Positions 38,202-45,772 of a DNA stretch of 64,000 nt are shown here, piece by piece (position 1 is the stretch's first letter; each line of letters opens with the position of its first letter). The stretch spans positions 1,736,001 to 1,800,000 of the forward strand of contig NZ_CP032627.1 of the NCBI RefSeq assembly GCF_003627095.1. The letters run 5' to 3'. Source of the stretch: Lactococcus allomyrinae (GTDB lineage Bacteria; Bacillota; Bacilli; Lactobacillales; Streptococcaceae). Under the pieces are notes generated by a model. The model was not told the origin of the DNA, did no database searches, and worked only from the letters and a program-made list of their open reading frames with translations. The position numbers and the translations under genes are program-made.

Positions 38202-38340
38202 TTATATAATCCCCTTTTTCTTAAAAAATCTCTGAAATATTTGATATTTCTCAATCTTTAGGGTCCCTTTTTTTCCAATTTTTTCCCTCCTTGCTCTTTT
38301 GTTCCCGTCCACCTCACAGTAACAAAAGTTCTAAGCAACT

Positions 38341-38434
38341 AAAAAAGACGCCCCGAGGACGTCTTATCGTCCTCAAAATGACTAACGCCAAAGAGGACTC
38401 ACACATTTCACCAAATAGGCTAATGTAAGTCCTC
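38341..38434 (-). promoter_or_regulatory. transcription attenuator of the permease-aroF operon
   Basis: Competing pairings on the minus-strand RNA. Segment 1 is GGAGGACUUACAUU at the end of the leader ORF; segment 2, AAUGUGUGAGUCCUC, pairs with 1; segment 3, GAGGAC ... GUCCUC, can pair with 2 or with itself. The final stem AAGACG / CGUCUU carries UUUUUU and overlaps segment 3. This arrangement allows terminator or antiterminator forms depending on ribosome position in the leader. Confidence 0.7.
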
Positions 38435-38476
38435 CTTCTTAAACAACAAGAAAAATGTGTTGTATGCGTAAATCAT
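38420..38476 (-). CDS. leader peptide rich in Tyr/Phe
   Basis: 18 codons, MIYAYNTFFLLFKKEDLH, with AGAGG 8 nt before the ATG. Tyr at 3 and 5, and Phe at 8, 9 and 12. The stop codon lies inside the first hairpin of the attenuator. The arrangement is that of a leader peptide for ribosome-mediated attenuation: stalling at Tyr/Phe codons when charged tRNA is scarce would free the antiterminator. Confidence 0.75.
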   Translation of the reverse strand: MIYAYNTFFLLFKKEDLH

Positions 38477-38508
38477 TTTTTAGACCTCTGAATTTTAATT
38501 ATTTATTC

Positions 38509-38537
38509 AGTATAGTTAAAATTGTTTTATTTGTCAA
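38509..38537 (-). promoter_or_regulatory. promoter of the permease-aroF operon
   Basis: TTGACA, 17-nt spacer, TATACT on the minus strand; the transcript would have a leader of about 300 nt before the permease. Confidence 0.88.
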
Positions 38538-38604
38538 TAATTTACCAATATACAGTCATTTTAATTTTTTTGATATTTTTTAGATTCTATTCGTCCGTTT
38601 AAAA

Positions 38605-38632
38605 ATAAAAAATCCGATATTACTCATCGGAT
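38605..38632 (-). terminator. terminator of the serine hydrolase gene
   Basis: 7-bp stem ATCCGAT / ATCGGAT followed by TTTTTTA on the minus strand; it overlaps the stop codon of the gene. Confidence 0.8.
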
Positions 38633-39576
38633 AAATTCTCTAATAAAAGATTTATTAACAAATCACGCGCTTTAATCCATTTCTCACGTTCGTCTTTTAG
38701 GTGGACTCGATTTGATAAAAATATTACTGCTTTCTTTGCTCTTGGATTGATTAAAATAAAAGTTCCTGTATAACCTGTGTGTAGCAGCCAATCATTACTT
38801 TTTGCTGGTAAATCCCAAGCCAAACTCCTCTTTTTCACTCCTGAAGCGTAGTTATTTAACAATTTGATATATTTTTCTTCAGCAAAATATCCTTTAACAA
38901 AAGCAGTCAAGTCAGCCATCGTAGAAAATAGCCCTGCAGAGCCACATTCCACTCCTAAAACGCGTGCTTTCGGGTCATGGACAATTCCTACTGGCAAATC
39001 ATAACTCGTTGGTACAGCATGCGAAACAGGTCCAAAAGTTGTCTCATTCATTTCCCATTTTTTAAAAACTTGAGTGAGAAAAATCTCATCTAGTTTTTTA
39101 CCATAATATTCTTCTAACATGAAGCCAAGTAGGATAAAATTGATGTCTGTATAATGAAAATTTTTATCATCAGTAACTTGAATATGATTGATTGCCTGTT
39201 TTAATTCGTTAGCTGATAGCTGGTCTCGCTGAGGGATAAATGGATTAATACCAGACGTATGTGTCAGTAATTGTCGAACACTGACAGAACTGTCAGCAAA
39301 TGCTGGATAATATTTCTGAGCTGGAACATCAAGTTCAAAAACTCCATCAAAAATAAGATTAATGACAGCCGTACCTGTTCCTACAACTTTTGTTACAGAA
39401 GCTAAATCCCAGCATTCACCTGCTGACAAGACTACTTTCTTAGGTAAAATTGCAGCATTACCCATCACAAATTCTGTCACTTTTTCATTTTCAATGATTG
39501 CAAAATTTGCACCAGGAAAAATTTCTTTCACAATATAATCCTGAACCATTTGCAAGACTTGCTGTTGATTTCTCAT
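38620..39576 (-). CDS. beta-lactamase-family serine hydrolase (class C/PBP4* type)
   Basis: 318 residues. Serine-penicillin-recognising fold: SxxK as ASVTKV (about residue 60), Tyr motif HYTDIN (about 143, in place of YxN), and HTGYTG as the KTG-like third motif (about 268). No signal peptide or membrane segment is visible, so it is probably a cytosolic or loosely associated esterase/peptidase, not a cell-wall PBP. RBS AGGAAG upstream of the ATG. It is followed on the same strand by a terminator and lies 100 nt from cppA. Confidence 0.88.
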   Translation of the reverse strand: MRNQQQVLQMVQDYIVKEIFPGANFAIIENEKVTEFVMGNAAILPKKVVLSAGECWDLASVTKVVGTGTAVINLIFDGVFELDVPAQKYYPAFADSSVSVRQLLTHTSGINPFIPQRDQLSANELKQAINHIQVTDDKNFHYTDINFILLGFMLEEYYGKKLDEIFLTQVFKKWEMNETTFGPVSHAVPTSYDLPVGIVHDPKARVLGVECGSAGLFSTMADLTAFVKGYFAEEKYIKLLNNYASGVKKRSLAWDLPAKSNDWLLHTGYTGTFILINPRAKKAVIFLSNRVHLKDEREKWIKARDLLINLLLENLSDE

Positions 39577-39638
39577 TTTTTCTACTTCCTTTCTTGAGAT
39601 TTTTTATGACAAAAATCTTGTCAGTAGATAAATAAACT

Positions 39639-39654
39639 CTGTCAGCACTGACAG
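39639..39654 (-). terminator. CTGTCAG palindrome serving as cppA terminator
   Basis: CTGTCAGCACTGACAG within a longer stem AAACTCTGTCAG / CTGACAGAGTTT; T-rich on the minus side, 23 nt after cppA. Confidence 0.7.
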
Positions 39655-39676
39655 AGTTTTCATTAGCTTAAATTTC

Positions 39677-40456
39677 TTATTTTACAAACCAAAGTTCAAC
39701 ATGGCTGGGAACTTCCAATGAGAAAGTCTTTGCTGACGCATCCAAATAAGTACCATCCACATCCTCAAATTGAGCCGAAAATGCTTCTAAATCAAACATC
39801 TTATCAATCATAAAGATTAAAAATTCTAAATCAAATGTTTCATCCGTCGCTGCACTCACATCTTCTCCGTCAGCCACTGACAACTTCAGCGAAACAAAAG
39901 GAAAATCAAATACTCCATCAATCGTTTTCATAGAAAAAACAGACTCATAAAATTCAATAATCTCTTTATCGGCTACATTCAAGTCTATCTCACTAATCAC
40001 AAAATCAGATAAGCCTTTAAAGTCTTTATCTCTGACAACATTAACTTCACTTTTTTCGATTTCTGTCAGTGCTGACAAATCTGTCAGTTCTTCTGCGGTT
40101 ACCAAAAACACATCATTTTCAGGAGATACTGCTTCAAAAGTATAGCCAGATTTGCCACGATAAACCTTAGCTACTTTTTCCAAATCACGTGCCAAAAGTT
40201 GCTCAATCTCAGATGTAGCAGCTTTGATTACTGTACGTGAATGTTTTTTGTATCCATTGACAGAGCGCAAGCCTGGTGACTCTTCCAATTGAAAACGGTC
40301 AAGTTTCGCCTCATGTCCACCTAACCACACCATCGCACCCTCTTCCATTAGAACTTTCAATCCGAGGACATCACGGAAAAAATCCAGATTTTCCTCACGA
40401 TGAAGGACACGATATACAGGTTGGAAAGCGACAATACGATCTATTATCTCACTCAT
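39677..40456 (-). CDS. cppA: CppA-family protein
   Basis: 259 residues, homologous in pattern to streptococcal CppA: a glyoxalase/bleomycin-resistance-like fold with N-terminal FQPVYRVLHREENLDFFRDVLGLKVL, MVWLGGHEAKLDRFQLEESP and GKSGYTFEAVSPENDVFLV. Streptococcal CppA was described as a C3-degrading factor, but the fold suggests a cytosolic role and there is no signal peptide here. A palindrome variant at 40064 lies in frame (DLSALTE). RBS GGAGG upstream. Confidence 0.9.
   Translation of the reverse strand: MSEIIDRIVAFQPVYRVLHREENLDFFRDVLGLKVLMEEGAMVWLGGHEAKLDRFQLEESPGLRSVNGYKKHSRTVIKAATSEIEQLLARDLEKVAKVYRGKSGYTFEAVSPENDVFLVTAEELTDLSALTEIEKSEVNVVRDKDFKGLSDFVISEIDLNVADKEIIEFYESVFSMKTIDGVFDFPFVSLKLSVADGEDVSAATDETFDLEFLIFMIDKMFDLEAFSAQFEDVDGTYLDASAKTFSLEVPSHVELWFVK
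40064..40077. repeat. CTGTCAG palindrome variant inside cppA
   Basis: TGTCAGTGCTGACA, with a third half-site (CTGTCAG, 40080) immediately after. Confidence 0.8.
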
Positions 40457-40494
40457 TGTTTCCTCCAGTTATATTTAATCTCTCATGATAGAAC

Positions 40495-40620
40495 AAGTCG
40501 CTTCGTCTTGCTGCCAAGTTAGCTTAGCACGAAGAACCTCTGGCGCATGGATGCTCAAAAGCCCGTAACATAAAATCCTATCGGATTTTAAAGCAGGACT
40601 AGCGTGCGCCAAAAGCATAT
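40495..40620. other. structured intergenic segment
   Basis: Foldbacks in a 300-nt gap between cppA and the CPBP gene: TGGCGCA (40540) / TGCGCCA (40605) enclosing AAAATCC-TATC-GGATTTT, and a smaller CAAG ... CTTG hairpin. No gene. The composition (richer in GC than the flanks) resembles the other structured gaps of the window. Confidence 0.4.
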
Positions 40621-40743
40621 TAGTACAATATCATACTCATACAGTTCAAAAAAGATCAATACAATCTCATAACATATGTATTCCTATTTTCGCAAATTTC
40701 TCGAAAATTATCAAAGATTTACTCGTCATTTATTGAAGTATGA

Positions 40744-40749
40744 TACAAT
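40744..40749 (+). promoter_or_regulatory. -10 box, leaderless CPBP transcript
   Basis: TACAAT ending 6 nt before ATG 40756. Another ATG (40750) touches the box and would lie upstream of the predicted transcription start. Confidence 0.55.
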
Positions 40750-40755
40750 ATGTGC

Positions 40756-41544
40756 ATGATTAGTAAAGATAAACTCCAACAGTTCTCTAAATTTCGGGCC
40801 CTTGCAATCATCCTTCTTGCTGTGATTTTTTCATTTCTCTTTGCCCCTCATCATCTCACTTCATTTATTACTACGGCTATTATTTTATCAATTATAGGCA
40901 ATCTCTTAGCTTATAATAAATGGCAATGGCTCGTCCTATTCATACTCTCTCTTGCTCCTACATTTACATCAACATTTTTTAGTATCCATCCACCTTTTTC
41001 GGTAATAGATAATATTATTTTTTATCTTATCTTTCTACTCTCACTCGGATTTTCTTATTTTGTTGCAAGAAAAACAAGTATTATCCCAAAATTCAATTGG
41101 AAGTACTTTTCAATAATAAAATTATTGGCTGGATTTGCTCTTCTATTTCTTGCTTCTATCCTGACTGGTATCATTGCCCAACTCATCCATCAAAGTCCCG
41201 ATACAGCAAATCAAGAGGCTCTAAATCAGCTTCAAAAATTGATTCCTGTGGCAATATTTGTGATACAAACTGTTGCAGCAGGCTTCTTTGAAGAATTAAC
41301 CTATCGGGTAGGTATTTTTGAAATTGTCTTCAAAAAGCACAGAAATATTGCTTTTATCGTTGCAATGCTCCTCTTTGCATATATGCACGGCCCAACAGAC
41401 CTCTACAGTTGGTTGACTTATGGTTTAATGAGTCTTATTTTAACTAGTTTTTATGCCAAATATCGCAACTTTTATCTCAATATGAGCATTCATATGCTTT
41501 GGAATCTTTTTGGTATTCTCGTCGCATTTCTTCTTTCGCATTAA
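40756..41544 (+). CDS. CPBP-family intramembrane metalloprotease
   Basis: 262 residues, about eight membrane helices. Rce1/CAAX-like motifs: FFEELTYRVGIF (EExxxR, about residue 178), FAYMHGPTD (second His) and HMLWNLFG (third His region). Lactic acid bacteria use such proteins for bacteriocin self-immunity or membrane proteolysis. The adjacent (convergent) peptide-modification cluster makes an immunity role conceivable but unproven. Terminated by a 15-bp hairpin. Confidence 0.87.
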   Translation: MISKDKLQQFSKFRALAIILLAVIFSFLFAPHHLTSFITTAIILSIIGNLLAYNKWQWLVLFILSLAPTFTSTFFSIHPPFSVIDNIIFYLIFLLSLGFSYFVARKTSIIPKFNWKYFSIIKLLAGFALLFLASILTGIIAQLIHQSPDTANQEALNQLQKLIPVAIFVIQTVAAGFFEELTYRVGIFEIVFKKHRNIAFIVAMLLFAYMHGPTDLYSWLTYGLMSLILTSFYAKYRNFYLNMSIHMLWNLFGILVAFLLSH

Positions 41545-41572
41545 CAGATACTAACTTAAATACCAAAAAATT

Positions 41573-41609
41573 AACAAGTGCTGATAAAGATTATCAGCAC
41601 TTGTTTTTA
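41573..41609 (+). terminator. terminator of the CPBP gene
   Basis: 15-bp perfect stem (AACAAGTGCTGATAA / TTATCAGCACTTGTT) with loop AGA, then TTTT. Also usable from the minus side by the ABC operon. Confidence 0.9.
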
Positions 41610-41679
41610 AGGATTCTTTCAACTTTCATTAAAAATATTGCAGTTATCAAACTCCAAAAATCTATGATAGATCTCATCA

Positions 41680-42450
41680 TTATTTTCTCATCTTCTTCTG
41701 AACAAGTCGAACAGGGATAAAAAATAGAACTAAAATCATTAACAAAAGGACCATAAAATGAAAACTTAAACTGTAAAAATCTATATTTCCTGCTAGTAAT
41801 GCCCTACATATGATAGCTGAGTGATACAAAGGAGAGATATTGCTAATTATCCGAAGTCCTTTAGGAAACACAGATAATGGAAAAAAAGTAGCAGAGAACA
41901 TATAGAGCGGTTGAATAACTAAAACTTGATAATAATTGATGTAATCTCTATTTGGGATAAGCAAAGTAAAAATTAAACCCATCGTTCCAAAAACTATACC
42001 TGTAATAAAAAGGACAAAAGGAATAAATAGAACGAGCCATGTATGCATAACTCCTAACACTGCCACTATGATTAAAAATAAACTTCCAAAAATCACACTC
42101 CTGATTCCTGCCCAAATAATTTGTCCTGCTACTATATCTTGCAAATTTACCGGTGTCATGGCGATAGCCTCATAAGTTTTTTCAACTTTCATTTGTATAT
42201 ATGCGTTAGTTGTCGTTTCAGCCGTTGCAGCTGACATGGCCGTTGCGGCAACCAAACCTGATGCAACAAAAACAAAGTATGGAACACCATAAACACTACC
42301 CACTAATTTAGAAAGTCCAAGACCAAATGCTAACAAATAAATCAAAGGATTAACTAAATTTGGAAAAATGGAGATTTTAAACAGCTTCTTAAAGCTCATA
42401 TAATCTCTTATGAGTACATACCATATTGACTTTATTGATAAATCAAACAT
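41680..42450 (-). CDS. ABC-2 type permease (NodJ-like)
   Basis: 256 residues, six membrane helices, ABC-2 (NodJ/DrrB) class: 'PLIYLLAFGLGL ... VFVASGLVAATAMSAA' and 'PLYMFSATFFPLSVFPKGLRIISNISPLYHS', the exporter family signature. Start ATG 42450 overlaps the end of the ATPase gene by 8 nt with GGAGA 5 nt before it, so it is translationally coupled. It probably exports the modified peptide of this cluster or confers self-resistance. Last gene of the operon. Confidence 0.9.
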   Translation of the reverse strand: MFDLSIKSIWYVLIRDYMSFKKLFKISIFPNLVNPLIYLLAFGLGLSKLVGSVYGVPYFVFVASGLVAATAMSAATAETTTNAYIQMKVEKTYEAIAMTPVNLQDIVAGQIIWAGIRSVIFGSLFLIIVAVLGVMHTWLVLFIPFVLFITGIVFGTMGLIFTLLIPNRDYINYYQVLVIQPLYMFSATFFPLSVFPKGLRIISNISPLYHSAIICRALLAGNIDFYSLSFHFMVLLLMILVLFFIPVRLVQKKMRK

Positions 42451-43189
42451 CTATCTCTCCTTTCACTTTTGTTGTTAATTCAAGAAAAACTTCCTCTAAT
42501 GTTTTTTTGCGATATTGCTTTAACAAAGTGTCTTTCGTTCCTTCTGCTATTATTTTTCCAGCAACGACAATCAATATCCTATCTGCTAAATTTTCAACTT
42601 CGTCCATATAATGCGAGGTCAGTAAAATAGATACGCCTTGTTTTTTTAATTCTAATAATTTATCCCAAATAAGATGTCTTGACTGAATATCCAATCCCGT
42701 AGTAGGCTCATCTAAAATAATTAATTTAGGCTGGTTCAAAAGTGCGCGTGCCAAAATTAATCTTCTTCTCATTCCTCCTGACAATTCCCCAATTTCTTTA
42801 AATTTCACATCGTACAAGTCAACAAATTTTAGCAGTTCTTCAGTTCTCGATTTTAGCACAGCCTTTTTTATTCCATAACAAAGCCCATGTGCAATTAAAT
42901 TTTCATAAATATTTAAAGATAAGTCCAGTAAATCCTCTTGTGATACAATCCCTACATTCTTCTTGGCTGTTGAAAGGTCTTTTTTGACATCAAATCCCAT
43001 AACCTCTATTTTTCCAGAACTAATCGTATTTGCTCCATGTATCATTTTAAGAGTACTTGTTTTTCCAGCTCCATTAGCTCCTAATAACGCTACACACTCA
43101 AATGGGTTCGTAGAAAAAGAAATATCATCTACTGCAATTTTATTTTTATATCTTTTTTTAACATGACTAACTAAAAGAGGCTTATCCAT
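42443..43189 (-). CDS. ABC transporter ATPase (NodI/drug-export class)
   Basis: 248 residues. Walker A GANGAGKTS (about 38), Q-loop SQED, signature LSGGMRRRL, Walker B LIILDEPTTGLD, switch His SHYMDE. It pairs with the downstream ABC-2 permease as a NodIJ-type exporter. ATG 43189 has GAGGAAAG upstream and overlaps the stop of the ThiF gene (ATGGATAA). An in-frame start at 43222 would run further into that gene and lacks an RBS. Confidence 0.92.
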   Translation of the reverse strand: MDKPLLVSHVKKRYKNKIAVDDISFSTNPFECVALLGANGAGKTSTLKMIHGANTISSGKIEVMGFDVKKDLSTAKKNVGIVSQEDLLDLSLNIYENLIAHGLCYGIKKAVLKSRTEELLKFVDLYDVKFKEIGELSGGMRRRLILARALLNQPKLIILDEPTTGLDIQSRHLIWDKLLELKKQGVSILLTSHYMDEVENLADRILIVVAGKIIAEGTKDTLLKQYRKKTLEEVFLELTTKVKGEIDV

Positions 43190-44294
43190 TATTCTTTCCT
43201 CCGCAAACTGGGCAATCATCAAATTTTATAAGTTCATCAAAATTTTGCGAAAAGCTCATGAAATCAATATTAAATCGTTTATTGTTGGTGGTAAGAGCTT
43301 TTGAACCAAACAAAATCAATCTTAAAATTTCATAACCCACAAAGTAACCTTGGAATAAACAAGCTGGACCTAAAGCTCCATTAGGAGTTCTGTACCTACT
43401 TGTTTCTGCTCCACTAGTTTTTTTAATTGCTTCCAATTCTTTCAGATAATTAGGATTTTTTCTTTCCTCTTCAAGGCATTGACATTGATAACATGCTGTT
43501 TCGTGAGGGATAACTGAATAAACTCTCCCCCATTTTTTACTTACAGATGCAGCGAACAAGGGAATTTTATATTCTACACAAACTCTATTTACCCAAGAAT
43601 CAATGTACCCTGTTGGATAATCTGCTACATTCACAACCGCATCATATTTTTCTTTCTTGACAATTCTTTTGACATCTTCAAATGATGATATTTCTTGGCT
43701 AATTGCTTTAAAATTCACAGAAGAATTAAATTGATGAACTCTTTCAGCTGCAGCTTCAGTTTTTAAACGTCCAATATGCACCTCATCATAAAGTAATTGT
43801 CTGTTCAGATTACTACTATCAACTGTATCGAAATCTACCGCAGTTATATTTCCAATTCCTAGCTCACACAATGAAATACAAATATTGGAGCCAATTCCAC
43901 CTAAACCAAGGATTAGAATACGACTATTTTTTAATTTATTTTGTATTTCATATTTATTTGAAGACTTTAAGGTGCTAAAAAAATTTAGATTTACTTTATA
44001 TTTATTTAGTTCATCATCACTAAATAAATTATTTCTATCGTCTTCAGCATCTTCTAGGTAACCATAGCTATCCAATGTCTCAAGTGCTTCTAAAATTTCA
44101 TCGCTATTTAATGATGGATTATTTTTAATAATTTCTTCGACAGTATCTATTCCACTTAGCGAATGAATAAATTTTGTGTATTTTTGGTTAGGATTATCTA
44201 TTTCTATTGCATAATCTAATCCAGAACCAATACGAATGACACTCTCTAATACCAAAACACCATGCACAGCTTTAATTTGCGGTTTCTTATACAT
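43182..44294 (-). CDS. ThiF/MccB-like peptide-adenylating enzyme
   Basis: 370-residue E1-like enzyme. Residues 1-115 form a winged-helix, RiPP-recognition-like domain (GLDYAIEIDNPNQKYTKF, DEILEALETLDSYGYLED). Then the adenylating domain: GLGGIG at 130-135, DFDTVDSSNLNRQ at 154-166 (ATP-contacting D and R), K178, and NVADYPTGYID with D225. Zinc ligands are CxxC at 268/271 and CPVC at 361/364. This is the architecture of MccB (microcin C) and PaaA (pantocin A), which activate peptide carboxylates with ATP. It lies directly after a 19-codon peptide gene and before an exporter. Confidence 0.9.
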   Translation of the reverse strand: MYKKPQIKAVHGVLVLESVIRIGSGLDYAIEIDNPNQKYTKFIHSLSGIDTVEEIIKNNPSLNSDEILEALETLDSYGYLEDAEDDRNNLFSDDELNKYKVNLNFFSTLKSSNKYEIQNKLKNSRILILGLGGIGSNICISLCELGIGNITAVDFDTVDSSNLNRQLLYDEVHIGRLKTEAAAERVHQFNSSVNFKAISQEISSFEDVKRIVKKEKYDAVVNVADYPTGYIDSWVNRVCVEYKIPLFAASVSKKWGRVYSVIPHETACYQCQCLEEERKNPNYLKELEAIKKTSGAETSRYRTPNGALGPACLFQGYFVGYEILRLILFGSKALTTNNKRFNIDFMSFSQNFDELIKFDDCPVCGGKNNG

Positions 44295-44362
44295 AATATC
44301 TCCAACTTATAGAAAAAAGAGAGAAAATTTTCTCCCTTTGTTATTTGTGAATCAGCAAAAAA

Positions 44363-44422
44363 TTAACGTGCTTCTTCTGTAACTTTGTTCACTTGTTTTT
44401 CATTAAGTACGCGAATTGTCAT
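44363..44422 (-). CDS. candidate precursor peptide, 19 aa
   Basis: Codes MTIRVLNEKQVNKVTEEAR, with GAAAGGAG 6 nt before the ATG, a stronger RBS than most genes here. It ends 68 nt before the ThiF gene and starts 46 nt after the pheromone-like peptide gene. The C-terminus is Arg, not the Asn used by MccB enzymes, but it contains Glu-Glu, the residues cyclised by PaaA in pantocin A. Likely substrate of the ThiF enzyme; this is inferred from position and size only. Confidence 0.7.
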   Translation of the reverse strand: MTIRVLNEKQVNKVTEEAR

Positions 44423-44468
44423 GGTAGTCTCCTTTCTATTGGCAAATCGACGTCTTCATTTACCAAAC

Positions 44469-44549
44469 CTAGCCTCCAAAAACTGGATAAAGTAATATAG
44501 CAACACTTAGAAAAAGTGTAAGCATGAATATAAATTTTGGTTTTTTCAT
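44469..44549 (-). CDS. short hydrophobic peptide (Rgg pheromone candidate)
   Basis: 26 residues: basic start MKKPKFIF, hydrophobic middle MLTLFLSVAI, C-terminus LLYPVFGG. The size, KK start and Gly-Gly end match streptococcal SHP pheromones sensed by Rgg proteins, but the Asp/Glu normally near the front of the mature part is absent and a Pro is present. It lies in the intergenic region divergent from the Rgg gene, first in the modified-peptide operon. A TATACT-type -10 (around 44578) is upstream; the RBS is weak. Confidence 0.65.
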   Translation of the reverse strand: MKKPKFIFMLTLFLSVAILLYPVFGG

Positions 44550-44757
44550 ATTTTCGATCTACATTTTCTATAAATATAGTATATAATAATATATTCAAAA
44601 ATGTTTTTTCTGAATTGACTATTTTTTATAAGTATATTAAAATTAAATATACAAAAACTTAAATACAATATTCGTTAGATAACTCTTCTTATCCCTTTGA
44701 ATAATGAATTTGCTATTTCAATATATTGTAATTTTTATATTTTGAAAGGATACTTTT
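44550..44757. promoter_or_regulatory. divergent promoter region of the Rgg cluster
   Basis: 208 nt, very AT-rich, between the pheromone-like gene and rgg. It contains a TATATACTATA tract for the minus side and an AGTATATT ... AATATAC inverted repeat near 44631-44652 that could bind the regulator. The Rgg gene has GAAAGGA before its ATG. Confidence 0.5.
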
Positions 44758-45639
44758 ATGGCTAATTCTAACAAAACAAACGACAATATTGGTGAAATTT
44801 ATAGAAATTTTAGAAAATCTAAAGGATTTTCACAATTCGATGCTTCTTATGGAACAATTTCTGTTTCTCAATTATCAAGTTTTGAAAACGGAAATTCAGG
44901 TCTTTCAGTAAAGAATTTTCTATCAATCCTTCAAAATATCAATGTGACGACTTTTGAATTTGAATATGCCTATAACAAAACTCTAAATTCTACAGATGAA
45001 TTACTCTATAGTATGCAAATATCTGAGGCGTTCTTAAGTCACAACATAAGAAAATTAAAATCAATTTCTAAGGATATAGATAATTCAATAAAAAAAAGTC
45101 CTCAAAAAACAAAGTATAAACTTGACAAAATTAGTGTAGAAGCTGTGATTGCTATTCTTGATAAAGATTATATTGTTAAAAAAGAGAACATCATCTACAT
45201 AAGAAACTATCTTCTCGAAATTAAGGAATGGGGGAAATTTGAAATTTTACTTTTGGGTAGATGTATTGCTATTTTTGACGCTGTGACATTATCTATACTT
45301 GCTCATAATATGATTAACCCCATTCAAATTACCTCTAACCTCCACTATACAAAGCACTCTACGGTACAAACCTTGTTAACATTAATTTCTACTTTTATTG
45401 AGCAGAAGCAGTTTGGTTTAGCTTTAGAATTTATAGAATTTCTCGAAAATATCAATATAGCAGAATATCATATGTATGACAAGTTAACTTTAAAATATAA
45501 TAAAGCATTACTGCGATATAAACAAGGCGATATATCAGCTTTAGTAGAATTAGAAAAATGTCAAGAAATTTTAGAATATACTGATTGTTTTAAAACTGCA
45601 ACGATAGTTGATGAAGAATTAAAGCTACTAAACAATTGA
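44758..45639 (+). CDS. Rgg-family regulator of the peptide cluster
   Basis: 293 residues. XRE-type helix-turn-helix at about 12-65 (IGEIYRNFRKSKGFSQFDASYG ... ISVSQLSSFENGNSG), then the helical repeat domain of Rgg proteins. Same length and layout as the Rgg at 4082 but clearly diverged. It is divergent from the pheromone-like peptide gene, as in streptococcal Rgg/SHP pairs, so it probably activates or represses the 19-aa peptide/ThiF/ABC operon in response to the re-imported peptide. Followed by a very strong bidirectional terminator. Confidence 0.9.
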   Translation: MANSNKTNDNIGEIYRNFRKSKGFSQFDASYGTISVSQLSSFENGNSGLSVKNFLSILQNINVTTFEFEYAYNKTLNSTDELLYSMQISEAFLSHNIRKLKSISKDIDNSIKKSPQKTKYKLDKISVEAVIAILDKDYIVKKENIIYIRNYLLEIKEWGKFEILLLGRCIAIFDAVTLSILAHNMINPIQITSNLHYTKHSTVQTLLTLISTFIEQKQFGLALEFIEFLENINIAEYHMYDKLTLKYNKALLRYKQGDISALVELEKCQEILEYTDCFKTATIVDEELKLLNN

Positions 45640-45697
45640 TTTTTGATTTATTATAACAAGCTAAAATATAAAAATAAGAGATAAGTTAACCTATTAC

Positions 45698-45748
45698 TTA
45701 TTCCAAAACACCCCTCATCAAGAGTTGATGAGGGGTGTTTTGGAATAA
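45698..45748. terminator. bidirectional terminator, 23-bp perfect stem
   Basis: Stem 45698-45720 / 45726-45748 around loop AGAGT, with core CACCCCTCATCA / TGATGAGGGGTG and A/T outer pairs giving T-runs both ways. It sits between convergent rgg and the glycerol facilitator gene. Confidence 0.95.
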
Positions 45749-45772
45749 AGAGCGCAAGATCATATTTTTATT

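Noticed and set aside
38341-38500. T-box, lysine or SAM riboswitch upstream of the amino-acid permease
   Set aside because: None of the conserved core sequences of these classes is seen, whereas a leader ORF with RBS and competing hairpins is.
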